A DNA stretch of 64,000 bases, from positions 237,574 to 301,573 of the forward strand of contig CAMYOL010000007.1 of assembly GCA_947260005.1 (NCBI GenBank). Direction: 5' to 3'. A model generated the notes under the pieces. That model had not been told where the DNA came from, made no database searches, and saw nothing but the letters and a program-made list of their open reading frames with translations. A program made the translations under genes and the position numbers. The DNA is from an uncultured Ectothiorhodospiraceae bacterium. GTDB lineage: Bacteria > Pseudomonadota > Gammaproteobacteria > UBA6429 > Thiohalophilaceae. Positions 45,993 through 56,951 of this stretch are shown piece after piece (position 1 is the stretch's first letter; the number at the start of each line of letters is the position of its first letter).

Positions 45993-46746
45993 TGCCATCA
46001 TTGCAGACGACGAGGAAAATCTTTGCTCCCACCTTGAATCGTTGTTACATAAACTTTGGCCCGAATTAAAACTCATCGGAACCGTCCATAGTGGCCCTGA
46101 AGCCCTTTCGTTGATTCGACAGGAAGAACCGGATATCGCATTTCTGGATATTAAAATGCCCGTCATGAACGGTATCAATGTAGCGATGCACACGCAGGGT
46201 CTCTGTCATGTCGTGTTTATAACCGCCTATGATGAATTTGCAATTCAGGCCTTTGAACATAATGCCATCGATTATTTACTAAAACCGGTCAGCGCAGAGC
46301 GGCTGATGAAAACTGTTCAGAAACTCAAATCCAGCCTGGCCTTACAGGAGTTAAATCATCCTGACTGGACACAAATAATATCAAAATTATCCTCTAACCT
46401 TCAAAACTCTGAACAAACAGGTTACTTGCAATGGATACGTGCGGGTAAGGCTGATAAAACATTGCTTATTCCTGTCGATGAAGTCTTATTCTTCAAGGCA
46501 AGTGAGAAATATACTTCTGTGGTAACTCATGATGGTGAATATTTAATTCGAAGTTCTATCAAAGAACTTATCGGTAAATTAGATAATAACCAGTTCTGGC
46601 AGATCAATCGTGGCATTATTGTCAATGTCAACGATATCGCTTCGACTAAACGTGAGTTAAATGGTCGTTGTAAAGTCCACTTAAAAAACCACAAAGAAGT
46701 ACTTATCGCCAGTCGTAAATATAGCTCTTTATTTAAACAAATGTAG
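45979..46746 (+). CDS. LytTR-type response regulator (ORF track start 45931)
   Basis: AIIADDEENLCSHL, FLDIKMPVMNGI; LytTR region VLFFKASEKYTSVVTHDGEYLIRSSIKEL. Confidence 0.9.
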   Translation: MNQHSAIIADDEENLCSHLESLLHKLWPELKLIGTVHSGPEALSLIRQEEPDIAFLDIKMPVMNGINVAMHTQGLCHVVFITAYDEFAIQAFEHNAIDYLLKPVSAERLMKTVQKLKSSLALQELNHPDWTQIISKLSSNLQNSEQTGYLQWIRAGKADKTLLIPVDEVLFFKASEKYTSVVTHDGEYLIRSSIKELIGKLDNNQFWQINRGIIVNVNDIASTKRELNGRCKVHLKNHKEVLIASRKYSSLFKQM

Positions 46747-46814
46747 TCCTTGTGTGAATTTATAAAATAGCTCATTTCGTGCTTCAATATACATTTATGT
46801 TTCAATAATTAACT

Positions 46815-49460
46815 TTATCCATGCAAACTTTTTTCAACCACTTCATAACTATCTTTTGACAAACCTTCAACGACAATAATTTTTTCCAATTGTTCACGCA
46901 TCATCGTCTGGTTGGGTTCAACATAACGTTGCCAGCGTGCAATCGCCTGAATTAATCGTGCGCTGATCTGCGGGTTTAATTTATCCAGATTAATGACTTG
47001 TTCGGTAAAAAATTCATAACCGATTCCATCCTGACTATGAAATCGAATTGGATTGGCACGACAGAATGTGGCTAATAATGCACGGACTTTGTTTGGGTTG
47101 GTCATACTAAAACTCTCGTGTTTCATAAGTTTCTTAATGTTGCTTAAGGTATCTGGTAGGCGTGAGCGTGCCTGAATCGCCAACCATTTTTCTATCACTT
47201 GTTGATCTGATAACCACTTTTTATAAAACTGGTCCAGGGCTTGTTGTCGATAGACCACATCATAATTCGACAGGATACTTAAGGCCGCCTGAACTTCGGT
47301 CATATTATCTGCCAAGTTAAATTGATCAAAGCACAAATCAAAATATTCGTTCTGTTCGGTTTCGACCAGATAACTTAAACACGTATTCTTCAAAGCACGC
47401 CTGGCCATGTCAGTTTGATTAAAATCGTATTTGGCCGAAGATTTTTGTTGTTCGTATAAATACTCAAACTGATCTTTTAACGTATTAGCAATATAACGGC
47501 GGGTAAATAAACGAGCATGGTAGATAGCCTCGACGTGTACCAGTTCACATTGATCGGCTAAATAGGATTCACCCGGTAAGGATAAAATACGCGACAATAA
47601 TGCCTTATCGATATTGTCATCAGCCATGGCCCGAGATAAGGCTTCTGTTAACGCACGCGGTTCCGGTAAGGGTTCATTGTTTTCATGTGCTTTTATCTGA
47701 CGTAATAATTCCTGTAAGGCAAGTGACTGACCGGCATCCCAGCGATTAAAGGGATCATTATCGTGTGCTAATAAAAAGGCTAACTCGTCTTCCCCCCTTT
47801 GCATATCAATTTTTACCGGTGCGGAGAAACCGCGTAAGGCGGATAACACCGGTGGTTGACTTATATTTTCAAATACAAAATCCTGATTTTCCTGTGTGAC
47901 CTCTAATACTTTCGTGGTGTCAGTTCCCAATGACATATCATTGCCATCACTATCCAGTAATCCTACGGCCAGCGGGATATGAAACGGCGCTTTGTCGTCC
48001 TGGCCTGGAGTGGCTGGCGTGTTTTGTATTACCTTTAGGGTAAAGCTTTGCTTATCACTATCATATTGGGTATCAATTTTTAACTCCGGTGTACCGGCCT
48101 GGCTATACCAGTTTTTAAACTGATCGAGTTTAATATTGTTCGCTTCTTCGATTACCGCGACAAAATCATCACAGGTTACCGCCTGTCCATCGTGACGAGA
48201 AAAATATAAATCGGTAGCTTTACGAAAACCGTCTGTACCAACCAGGTTTTTCAACATGCGTACGACTTCTGCGCCTTTGTTATATACCGTCACGGTATAA
48301 AAATTACTGATCTCGATAAAATGATCAGGACGCACCGGATGTGCCATCGGGCTACTGTCTTCTGCAAACTGATGAATACGCAATATATCAACATCGTCAA
48401 TACGTTGTACCGCACGTGAATTTAAATCCGAAGAAAATTCCTGATCTCGAAACACAGTGAAGCCTTCTTTTAAACTTAATTGAAACCAGTCTCGACAAGT
48501 GACCCGGTTACCCGACCAGTTATGAAAGTATTCATGGCCGATGATGCTTTGAATTTTATAATAATCATCATCAGTCGCCGTTTCCGGTGACGCTAATACG
48601 CAGGAAGCATTAAAAATATTCAGACCCTTATTTTCCATTGCGCCCATATTAAAGTCATTCACGGCCACGACCATATAAATATCCAGATCATATTCACGAC
48701 CATAGGTTTGTTCGTCCCATAACATCGACTGTTTTAGACTGTTCATTGCATGAGCGCATTTATGAACATTCTCGGCCTCGGTATAGAGACGTAAAACCAC
48801 TTTACGACCCGACATCGTGGTAAAGTTATCTTCGATGTGTTGCAGATCACCGGCCACCAAAGCGAAAAGATAACTCGGCTTTAAACTGGGATCGTCCCAA
48901 ATAGCATAATGGTGATGACTATCTATATCTCCTGCTTCAATCAAATTACCATTAGATAATAAAACCGGATAGGTTTCTTTATCGGCAATGAGCTTTACTT
49001 GATAGCGGCTCATCACGTCCGGGCGATCGGGAAAGTAAGTAATTCGTCGAAACCCCTGCGCCTCACACTGAGTGCATAACATGCTACTTGATGCATATAG
49101 GCCTTCAAGAGCGGTATTTTTATCTGGGTGTATTTCGGTAATGATCTGTAACTTAAAAGTCTCAGGTACATTGGTTATGATCAGGTTTTCGTCTGTCACA
49201 GAATAGGCGGTTGATGTTAACGTTTTGCCATCCACTTTAACTGAGATAAGATCCATTAACTGGCCATCTAACACCAACTCTGTTTTTGATCCTGACTCTT
49301 TATTGCGCCGCACATGCATATCATTGCTAACGACTGTCTTGTCCGCAGCTAAATCAAATTCGAGTTTGATCTCGTCGATGTAATACGCTGGCGGTGTATA
49401 GTCTTTTAAATATATGACTTGTGGGGTTGGTTCAATACCGTCTTGGCTGTTTAAGTCCAT
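46815..49460 (-). CDS. pepN: Aminopeptidase N
   Basis: GAMENKGLNIFN and zinc motif HEYFHNWSGNRVTCRDWFQLSLKEG. Confidence 0.97.
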   Translation of the reverse strand: MDLNSQDGIEPTPQVIYLKDYTPPAYYIDEIKLEFDLAADKTVVSNDMHVRRNKESGSKTELVLDGQLMDLISVKVDGKTLTSTAYSVTDENLIITNVPETFKLQIITEIHPDKNTALEGLYASSSMLCTQCEAQGFRRITYFPDRPDVMSRYQVKLIADKETYPVLLSNGNLIEAGDIDSHHHYAIWDDPSLKPSYLFALVAGDLQHIEDNFTTMSGRKVVLRLYTEAENVHKCAHAMNSLKQSMLWDEQTYGREYDLDIYMVVAVNDFNMGAMENKGLNIFNASCVLASPETATDDDYYKIQSIIGHEYFHNWSGNRVTCRDWFQLSLKEGFTVFRDQEFSSDLNSRAVQRIDDVDILRIHQFAEDSSPMAHPVRPDHFIEISNFYTVTVYNKGAEVVRMLKNLVGTDGFRKATDLYFSRHDGQAVTCDDFVAVIEEANNIKLDQFKNWYSQAGTPELKIDTQYDSDKQSFTLKVIQNTPATPGQDDKAPFHIPLAVGLLDSDGNDMSLGTDTTKVLEVTQENQDFVFENISQPPVLSALRGFSAPVKIDMQRGEDELAFLLAHDNDPFNRWDAGQSLALQELLRQIKAHENNEPLPEPRALTEALSRAMADDNIDKALLSRILSLPGESYLADQCELVHVEAIYHARLFTRRYIANTLKDQFEYLYEQQKSSAKYDFNQTDMARRALKNTCLSYLVETEQNEYFDLCFDQFNLADNMTEVQAALSILSNYDVVYRQQALDQFYKKWLSDQQVIEKWLAIQARSRLPDTLSNIKKLMKHESFSMTNPNKVRALLATFCRANPIRFHSQDGIGYEFFTEQVINLDKLNPQISARLIQAIARWQRYVEPNQTMMREQLEKIIVVEGLSKDSYEVVEKSLHG

Positions 49461-49503
49461 CAGCTGTTCCTTAATTTTGTAATCTAATTTCTAATAATTT
49501 TAT

Positions 49504-49817
49504 GGATTCCCTTCTCCAAGGGAATGACAATGACATACTTTCGCCGTCATTCCCGCGGAGGCGGGAATCCAGAAGTACTAAAAACCTGTGGATTCCCTTC
49601 TCCAAGGGAATGACAACGACATACCTCCGCCGTCATATCCAAGTGAATGACAACAACCATACTTCCGCCGTCATTCCCGCGGAGGCGGGAATCCATAAGT
49701 ACTAAAAAACCTGTGGATTCCCTTCTCCAAGGGAATGACAACGACATACCTCCGCCGTCATATCCAAGTGAATGACAATGACCAAGCATTCGCGGAAAAT
49801 GTACCCGCCAGGATGAC
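49504..49817. repeat. dRS3-like tandem array of GGATTCCC...GGGAATGACA units
   Basis: GGATTCCCTTCTCCAAGGGAATGACAA starts at 49504, 49590 and 49715, interleaved with gtcattcccgcggaggcgggaatcc. Confidence 0.9.
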
Positions 49818-49832
49818 AACAAAAAAATATGA

Positions 49833-51005
49833 TTAACTCTTTCGATTTTTACTCCGCCCTCTTTGTAATGTCGTCGCACCAAAACGGGCATTGATATCAT
49901 CTGCGATCTGATCAATCTTAGTGTGACTGGGTGATACAAACAAGTCGCCTTGTTCAATAACTTGATCATGCCGATACAGGCCCGTCACCCCCATACCAAT
50001 GAGTCGAATCGAGGCCCTGCCGGTCCAGTATTGGTTAAACAGAGCACGAACGGTCTGCCAGATCAAGTCGGTACTATCCGTCGCCTGGGTTAAACTCTGT
50101 GATCGAGTGATGGTTTTAAAATCATGGTGACGGACTTTTAAATTTATGGTTTTACCTTTGAGTTCGTGTTTGCGTAAGCGCCAGGATACCTGTTCAGTTA
50201 AATGTAATAACCATGCTTCTAAAATGTCTTTGTTATGTAAATCCACTGCAAAGGTCGTTTCATGCGAAATCGATTTACTCTGCCCTTCACTCTTGACTTC
50301 ACGATCGTCGATGCCATTTGCCAGTTTCCACAAATGTTCACCGGAGTGGCCAAACTGTGATAATAGCCAGGCCTGTGATTGACGGCGAAGTTGTCCAATC
50401 GTACGAATGCCCATGCGGTCAAAGGCGGCAACGGTCACCTTGCCAGCGCCCCAGATGCGACTGACCGGTAACGGATCTAAAAAGCCCTGCACCGATTCGG
50501 GATCGACGATCACCATGCCATCCGGTTTATTCACATCCGAGGCAATTTTGGCAATGAATTTACTGGGTGCCAGCCCCACCGAGGCCACCAGCTCAAGTTC
50601 ATTTAAAATATCGTCCTTAACCTTTTGCGCAATATATTCTGCACTGCTAAATAATTTTTCAGAAGCACTAACGTCGAGAAAGGCCTCGTCTAATGATAAC
50701 GGTTCAATTAAGGGTGTGTAGCGAGAGAATATTTCTCTGATCTGATGTGATATCTGTACGTATAAATCCATGCGCCCGGGTAATCTAACCAACTCTGCAC
50801 AACGACGCTGGGCCTGACTCATCGGCATCGCACTGTGAATACCAAACTTACGCGCAATGTAGTTTGCCGCCGACACCACGCCGCGACCTTCCGCCGTGCC
50901 ACCGACCACAACCGGTTTGGCTTTTAACTCAGGATTCTCTCGCTCCTCGACCGAGGCATAAAAGGCATCCATATCGACATGTAGTATTTTTCGCGTTTGA
51001 ATCAT
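49833..51005 (-). CDS. dinB: DNA polymerase IV
   Basis: ILHVDMDAFYASVEERENPELKAKPVVVGG; IEPLSLDEAFLDVS; SVGLAPSKFIAKIASDVNKPDG. Confidence 0.97.
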   Translation of the reverse strand: MIQTRKILHVDMDAFYASVEERENPELKAKPVVVGGTAEGRGVVSAANYIARKFGIHSAMPMSQAQRRCAELVRLPGRMDLYVQISHQIREIFSRYTPLIEPLSLDEAFLDVSASEKLFSSAEYIAQKVKDDILNELELVASVGLAPSKFIAKIASDVNKPDGMVIVDPESVQGFLDPLPVSRIWGAGKVTVAAFDRMGIRTIGQLRRQSQAWLLSQFGHSGEHLWKLANGIDDREVKSEGQSKSISHETTFAVDLHNKDILEAWLLHLTEQVSWRLRKHELKGKTINLKVRHHDFKTITRSQSLTQATDSTDLIWQTVRALFNQYWTGRASIRLIGMGVTGLYRHDQVIEQGDLFVSPSHTKIDQIADDINARFGATTLQRGRSKNRKS

Positions 51006-51236
51006 ACGTCCGACGGTAACGAATTACTGCTATGAGAAACTATCATAATAACACGGTGGTGAGATCAGAAGATCACCTTATCGCCCATATATGTTAGTGA
51101 TAATACACAAAAATTCTATTATCAGTGAACCACTCAAGAATCAAACAACCCACATAGATGAGTCCACATACTGTATGACGACGTTCGGTTATTCAAGAGA
51201 ATCTGATAATTATTTAATTTATAAACTACTCAAATT

Positions 51237-52853
51237 TTATTTAGCGTCATCATTTAAATATTGTATATCAGGTAATGGCAGGTCTATCCGAAAAGAGGCC
51301 CCACCATAAACAGATGTTGAAATTGTTATACTACCATTATGCGATTTTATAATTTGTTGCACGATGGAAAGACCCAATCCGTAACCACCAGATTTCCTAT
51401 TACGGCTCGAGTCCTGTCTCGTGAAGGGTTCAAGCATGCGTTTCCTGTCCTTAGCAGGAATACCCGGACCATCATCATCAATAAAAATTGAACAATTATC
51501 CTTGCTACATTCAAGATACACTTCGACTGTACTCGATGTGTATCTAACTGCATTTCGAATCAAATTATTTAAAGCACGCTCAATTAATTTTTGGTCAAAA
51601 TCCATGATGACCGTCTCCTGACTTTTAAGGCTTATGAATTTTAACATTACATAATTGTTTTCAGCTTTTATTTTGTTGATGACACCCGGCAACCATGTTG
51701 ATATATCAAGTTGAGTTAATTCAAGCTCGGGGGTTTCTCGATCAAAACGAGCATAATTTAATAACTCAGAAACAAGCATTTCAAGCTCCTCGATATCGGT
51801 ATTCATGCTGTTTATAAAGCGTTGTTTTGATTTTTCTTCTTTCGCTTCGCTAAGCATTTCAATAGCAAAACGCAAACGTGAAATTGGCGTACGTAATTCA
51901 TGGGAGACCGCATTAGTAAGTTCTTTATGAGAATTAATCAACCGATTAATTCGCTCCGCCATATTGTCAAAGGTATTAGCCAAATACCAAATAGCCGATC
52001 GTTTGGGTAAATTTACTCGTGATTGAAATTCACCTTGACCAAATTTAGCGGCCACATCATCAAGTTTAGATAAATCACGCCAGATTGGCCTCATCCAAAG
52101 ATATAATGCTATAGCGATAAGACCAGCAAAAAAAGACAACGCAATATAACCTGCGTACTGAATGATTATATCCCCTTTTTTGTACAAAGGCCCCACTTTA
52201 ATAACATAGTCGGTATCCTTTATTCTCATCAAATATGATTCATTTAGAGTTTCTAGGTTTATTCCAATTGCCTTGTTTTGTTCAAGTAAAACCATTAACT
52301 TTTCGTCAAGGTCAATATTGTCAATTTTTAACAATTTTATCGGTAACTTAATTTTAGATTGAAGTTTATCAATCTGGCTCTGCCAATCGGCCTCGGGTTT
52401 TTCACGAATATATTTCGATAGTAAATAAAAAAAACCCATGGCGGCCCGGTGGTTTTCTTCTGTTAGTGACTCAGACATCACAAATGCGAGCACATGCACA
52501 TTGTCTTTTAGTAATGAGTACCAAATAATTTCGGCGTCAGACTCGGTTTCCAAATATTTTTCTTTATGAAGATGTTTTCGTTCTTTCTTGGTTAAATTAA
52601 ATTCTTCGATTTTTTTAACCGAAATAGGATAACCAAAATTAACCTGTAATTTCTCAACTATAACTGGCCACTCAGAAATAGGCTTTTTATATAATTCCTG
52701 TTTGACAATATAAAACGGTCCACTAAGTACTTTATTTTTTATTCTTGTAATTTGATTATGAAATATAAAATCAAAAATGGGTTCTACATTTAGGACAAAT
52801 AAGGTCGTCACAATAGCCAAAATAATGTATAGGCGAATAAAATTCTTCAGCAT
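51237..52853 (-). CDS. RstB/EnvZ-type sensor histidine kinase
   Basis: HAMP; NAVSHELRTPISRLRFAIEML; DDDGPGIPAKDRKRMLEPFTR; GGYGLGLSIVQQI. Confidence 0.93.
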   Translation of the reverse strand: MLKNFIRLYIILAIVTTLFVLNVEPIFDFIFHNQITRIKNKVLSGPFYIVKQELYKKPISEWPVIVEKLQVNFGYPISVKKIEEFNLTKKERKHLHKEKYLETESDAEIIWYSLLKDNVHVLAFVMSESLTEENHRAAMGFFYLLSKYIREKPEADWQSQIDKLQSKIKLPIKLLKIDNIDLDEKLMVLLEQNKAIGINLETLNESYLMRIKDTDYVIKVGPLYKKGDIIIQYAGYIALSFFAGLIAIALYLWMRPIWRDLSKLDDVAAKFGQGEFQSRVNLPKRSAIWYLANTFDNMAERINRLINSHKELTNAVSHELRTPISRLRFAIEMLSEAKEEKSKQRFINSMNTDIEELEMLVSELLNYARFDRETPELELTQLDISTWLPGVINKIKAENNYVMLKFISLKSQETVIMDFDQKLIERALNNLIRNAVRYTSSTVEVYLECSKDNCSIFIDDDGPGIPAKDRKRMLEPFTRQDSSRNRKSGGYGLGLSIVQQIIKSHNGSITISTSVYGGASFRIDLPLPDIQYLNDDAK

Positions 52854-53575
52854 CCCCGCTCACCTTCGGTTGCAAACAAGTACCCCTTACGGTGAATAGT
52901 TTTAATAATTCTCGCCGGTTGGTGAACATCACCTATTTTTTTACGTAGGCGTGATATTGTTATGTCGGTTGAACGATTTTGGCCATCATAGCCGATACCT
53001 CGTAAGGAGTTCAGGATATCATCCCGAGATAATACTGTACCCGCATTACTGGCGAGTAACCACAGCAATTCAAATTCCATATTGCTCAAATCAATGAGTT
53101 TATTATCCACATATACCTCATAACTGGATTTGTTAATTGTTATATTTTTGTAAACAAGTTTAGTTTTATCTATGTGATCTGTATCAGCAAATGGTGTGAT
53201 AGGAGAAGAATTACCAGATGCTCGTCTCAGCAGAGCAGTTATTCTCGCCAGTAGCACTCGAGGTTGTACCGGTTTCGGGACATAATCATCCGCACCAATC
53301 TCCAAGCCAACAACCTGATCAATATCATCACCTTTTGCAGTAAGCATAAGAATAGGATTGAAATATCGTGGACGTATTTGGCGGCATATTTCCAAACCAT
53401 CCAGGCCGGGTAACATTAAATCTAATATCACCACATCTGGATTCTCATCGAAGACCCGTTTAACAGCTCGATCACCCCGTGACTCAATGGACACTTCAAA
53501 TTTATTCTTTTGCAAATATTCCTGCATAAGATTCGCCAGGCGATCATCATCTTCAATAAGTAGAATACTTGTCAT
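52847..53575 (-). CDS. OmpR/RstA-type response regulator
   Basis: LLIEDDDRLANLM, VVILDLMLPGLDGL, winged helix SRDDILNSLRGIGYDGQNRSTDITISRLRKKIGD. Confidence 0.94.
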   Translation of the reverse strand: MTSILLIEDDDRLANLMQEYLQKNKFEVSIESRGDRAVKRVFDENPDVVILDLMLPGLDGLEICRQIRPRYFNPILMLTAKGDDIDQVVGLEIGADDYVPKPVQPRVLLARITALLRRASGNSSPITPFADTDHIDKTKLVYKNITINKSSYEVYVDNKLIDLSNMEFELLWLLASNAGTVLSRDDILNSLRGIGYDGQNRSTDITISRLRKKIGDVHQPARIIKTIHRKGYLFATEGERGC

Positions 53576-53931
53576 AATTATACCGGTCTATTTTTAGTTT
53601 GAATTATAAATAATTTCTTTCGTAAATAACATTCAAGCTATAAATTAATTTGTACCAAATTGTAGCGGTACACCATCTTGTTACATGTTGATACATGTCA
53701 ATAACAGACACAATGTCTTAATTAATTTATTGTATTTTCAGTACAAATAATAATTTTTGTTTCTAGTTATTTTTACAAAATTAGAGTTTGGCATGGTATT
53801 GATTTTCCGAAACAGATGGTCATTTAAAACAATTATATTTATCGTTTTTTGTAATACAAATAAAATAAAAATAACAATTTAAACCAATATTAATTTATAC
53901 ATAAATAATTATGGGCAAACGAGAAAACTGT

Positions 53932-56232
53932 ATGATAAACAAGGCGAGTATATATAAATATATTTTTATTCTTGCGATTAATATTGTTTTTGGAACAAAC
54001 AATGTTTATGCCGAAAACTTTACCATTATAGTAAAAGAACGCGGAACGGGTGTGCCGATTCATGGTGCTTATGTCATTATTGGCGATGAAAAATATGTCG
54101 AAAGCACCAATGGAAACGGGATAGCGCATTTTGCGATCATAGACGATAAAGATATTATTAAAATAGTTGCACCAGGTTATGACGATCTGAAATCTACCTA
54201 CTATTCAGGCGACAAGACAGTAATGTATTATCTCTACCCGGAAGTAATAGAGGGAGAAGGGCTGGAAGTCACTGAACACCGTATACAAGAAACAGTATCA
54301 AAACTTAGTTTAACCACAGAGGAATTAATAACGGCTCCAGGCAGCCAGGGTGACCCCTTAAAAGTAATCACTTCTCTGCCAGGGATTGTTGAAGTTGAAG
54401 ATTCCTCTGCAGAGGTTTACATGCGGGGTAGTGACAAAAATGACAATCTTGTTTGGGTAAATCGAGTCCCGGTCGGTTACTTGTACCACTTTGGTGGTTT
54501 TCAATCTGCCATCAATCCATCATTGATTGAGGATCTAAATCTCTTTCTAGGCGGATTTCCGGTTGAATATGGAGACGCCCTGGGGGGGGTAATTGATGTT
54601 AAATTACGTGCCCCCAGAACCGATCGACAGCGTTATAATTTTGATATCTCAACCATATCAACTTCTGTACTACTAGAGGGGCCGGTCGGAGAGGACAAAA
54701 AGGACGGTTATTATGCCGCATTTCGTCGTAGTTATATTGATTTAATTTTTTCACCCGACACCTTTAATGATGATAATGATCCGGATGCCGATAAAGTTAC
54801 CGCTATCCCAACTTATTACGATAGCCAGATGCTGTATCGACATAAACTTGACAATGGTTACCTGGATACTTACTTGTTTGCGGCAGGTGACGAATCAAAA
54901 TTCGAAATCATCGGTAGCGCCAAGACCGATCCGCAACTCGCCGGCCAGGTCAGTAACAGTCAGGAATTTCAGACTTTAGGTATTAATCTGGCAAAATCCC
55001 TAGGGCAAAAAACAAGTTTAAATGTGCCAGTTGCCTATTATCATGACAAAACCTATTTCCGTATTGGTCAAGATTCAGATGGTGCTCCATTTTTTGTGGA
55101 TACAGAAAGCCACACCTTGTTTACACAACCCGAACTTCAATGGGATATCAATAAAGATAATAAACTCACCTATGGTATCGAACTTGCAACGTTGAAAGCA
55201 CCCATTAAAGCCTATATTTCGAGACCCCCCAGAACAGACGATACTGATTTTAATTTTTCTGACCAGAAAAAATTCCGGGTCGATAAGGATTACTATCTCA
55301 ATACCTATGCGCCATACATTAAACATCGCTCCCAATGGTCAAAATCATGGGCGAGCATTATTGGACTACGGTTTACCGATATTCGCTTGCGTGATGGCTT
55401 TACAGCCCAGGAAGTATCACCTCGTGCTACCGTCGAATATAATTTAAACGAGGATACATTATTCACGGCAACCTGGGGGCGCTATGTTCAGGCACCAGCC
55501 GGTATCGAGCTACTTGACGGATTTGGAAATCCATATTTAAGGGTAAATGATTCGGAGCACCGTATTCTTGGTCTCGAGTATCAATTTACGCCGCGCTATA
55601 GTATTAAAACCGAAGTATATCAAAAACCATCGACCGATCTGGTGATTGCCATTGATGAAAATGATCCTCCCAATAATTATTCCAATGAGGGTACCGGTAA
55701 TGCTTATGGTATTGATGTTTTTATTAAACGCAAAGCGGAAAACCGTCGTTTAGGCTGGATCGCATTTTCAGCATCAAAATCAGAGCGTACTGACACCCGT
55801 ACTGGTAAAACACTACCGTTCGCGGGAGATATACCCCTATCCTTAACCGCCGTGTGGGGACAACCCTTTCCTGGTTCCTGGAACAAATGGGACTGGAGTT
55901 TTAAAATGAAAGTACGTTCAGGTAATCTGTATACACCGGTAACCGGTCGACACCGTCAAGACCCTGCCGATGACACCTCCATATGGGTACCCGAATATGC
56001 AGAACCTCTTAGTGCGCGCACTCCTACCTATTTTAAACTGGACGTACGTTTATCACGTACAGTGTTGTTTAAAGAGTCCACACTAAAATACTATTTTGAT
56101 ATTCAAAACGTGACGTTCTCTGAAAATATTTCAGATTACGATTATGGATATGAATATGAAAAAATAGACAATCCGGATAAAGTCACGGGGTTAGGTTTTT
56201 TTCCGTTCTTTGGCGTACAACTAGAATTTTAG
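53932..56232 (+). CDS. TonB-dependent receptor with N-terminal carboxypeptidase-regulatory-like domain (ORF track start 53911)
   Basis: Signal peptide from ATG 53932; plug GSQGDPLKVITSLPGIVEVEDSSAEVYMRGSDKNDNLVWVNRVPV...GGFPVEYGDALGGVIDVKLR; C-terminal VQLEF. Confidence 0.9.
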   Translation: MINKASIYKYIFILAINIVFGTNNVYAENFTIIVKERGTGVPIHGAYVIIGDEKYVESTNGNGIAHFAIIDDKDIIKIVAPGYDDLKSTYYSGDKTVMYYLYPEVIEGEGLEVTEHRIQETVSKLSLTTEELITAPGSQGDPLKVITSLPGIVEVEDSSAEVYMRGSDKNDNLVWVNRVPVGYLYHFGGFQSAINPSLIEDLNLFLGGFPVEYGDALGGVIDVKLRAPRTDRQRYNFDISTISTSVLLEGPVGEDKKDGYYAAFRRSYIDLIFSPDTFNDDNDPDADKVTAIPTYYDSQMLYRHKLDNGYLDTYLFAAGDESKFEIIGSAKTDPQLAGQVSNSQEFQTLGINLAKSLGQKTSLNVPVAYYHDKTYFRIGQDSDGAPFFVDTESHTLFTQPELQWDINKDNKLTYGIELATLKAPIKAYISRPPRTDDTDFNFSDQKKFRVDKDYYLNTYAPYIKHRSQWSKSWASIIGLRFTDIRLRDGFTAQEVSPRATVEYNLNEDTLFTATWGRYVQAPAGIELLDGFGNPYLRVNDSEHRILGLEYQFTPRYSIKTEVYQKPSTDLVIAIDENDPPNNYSNEGTGNAYGIDVFIKRKAENRRLGWIAFSASKSERTDTRTGKTLPFAGDIPLSLTAVWGQPFPGSWNKWDWSFKMKVRSGNLYTPVTGRHRQDPADDTSIWVPEYAEPLSARTPTYFKLDVRLSRTVLFKESTLKYYFDIQNVTFSENISDYDYGYEYEKIDNPDKVTGLGFFPFFGVQLEF

Positions 56233-56245
56233 CAGGAGTTACCAA

Positions 56246-56941
56246 ATGAATATGTTTATACAATTTATGTCTATCATGAGTCAAGGTGGCCCGATCATGT
56301 GGGTTATTTTTATCGCGGCAAGCATCGCGATAATATTATTGATCTGGCAAGGTAGAAAATTAATAAACTACACAAAACAATCGCTGTATGATCAAATCCA
56401 GTTAATAAATAAAGATCATTACATTCCCGATATTCATGCTGGCAACCGGGCCAGCCCATTGTCACAATTATTACAGTTACTAAACTGGTCTGAGATTAAT
56501 ACTAAACAGGATTTTGCTCAGGAAATGAATGTGCACATGGCCGATCTTGCTTTGAAGATTGAAGGCAGTTTACCCACGATAGCCACTATTGGATCATTAT
56601 TACCGATGCTGGGACTGCTAGGAACGGTAACCGGCATGATAAATGTCTTTGAAGTGATTGCAGTGCAAGGTAGTGGCAAGCCTGATGAGATGGCGCATGG
56701 TATCTCCCAGGCCATGTTAACAACCGCAAGTGGCCTGATTATCGCAATACCTGTCATCTTTATGCATCATCTGCTGACACGACGGCAAACCGTGCTAATG
56801 AAAAACCTTGTACAATCTATGCAGGTTATCCTTCATACTGACATTGTAGAGATTAAAAGCATTATTAATTCCAGGATAGCTTCTTCTCTATCAAAACCAG
56901 ATATAGCTGGGCAGGAAAATACGACCCAGGTTAAATACTAG
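56246..56941 (+). CDS. exbB: MotA/TolQ/ExbB-family proton channel protein
   Basis: PTIATIGSLLPMLGLLGTVTGMINVFEVIA; GISQAMLTTASGLIIAIPVIFMHHLL. Confidence 0.92.
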   Translation: MNMFIQFMSIMSQGGPIMWVIFIAASIAIILLIWQGRKLINYTKQSLYDQIQLINKDHYIPDIHAGNRASPLSQLLQLLNWSEINTKQDFAQEMNVHMADLALKIEGSLPTIATIGSLLPMLGLLGTVTGMINVFEVIAVQGSGKPDEMAHGISQAMLTTASGLIIAIPVIFMHHLLTRRQTVLMKNLVQSMQVILHTDIVEIKSIINSRIASSLSKPDIAGQENTTQVKY

Positions 56942-56951
56942 GTTGTAAGCC

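Noticed and set aside
49504-49817. Possible CRISPR array
   Set aside because: Only three units, irregular spacing, spacer sequence itself repeated, no cas genes; fits a dRS3-like array.
49502-49969. Small ORFs across the pepN-dinB gap (for example 49502..49705 and 49547..49969)
   Set aside because: Translations of the dRS3-like array, not real genes.
51091-51309. 72-aa plus-strand ORF downstream of the sensor kinase
   Set aside because: AT-rich, overlaps the kinase 3' end, no motif.
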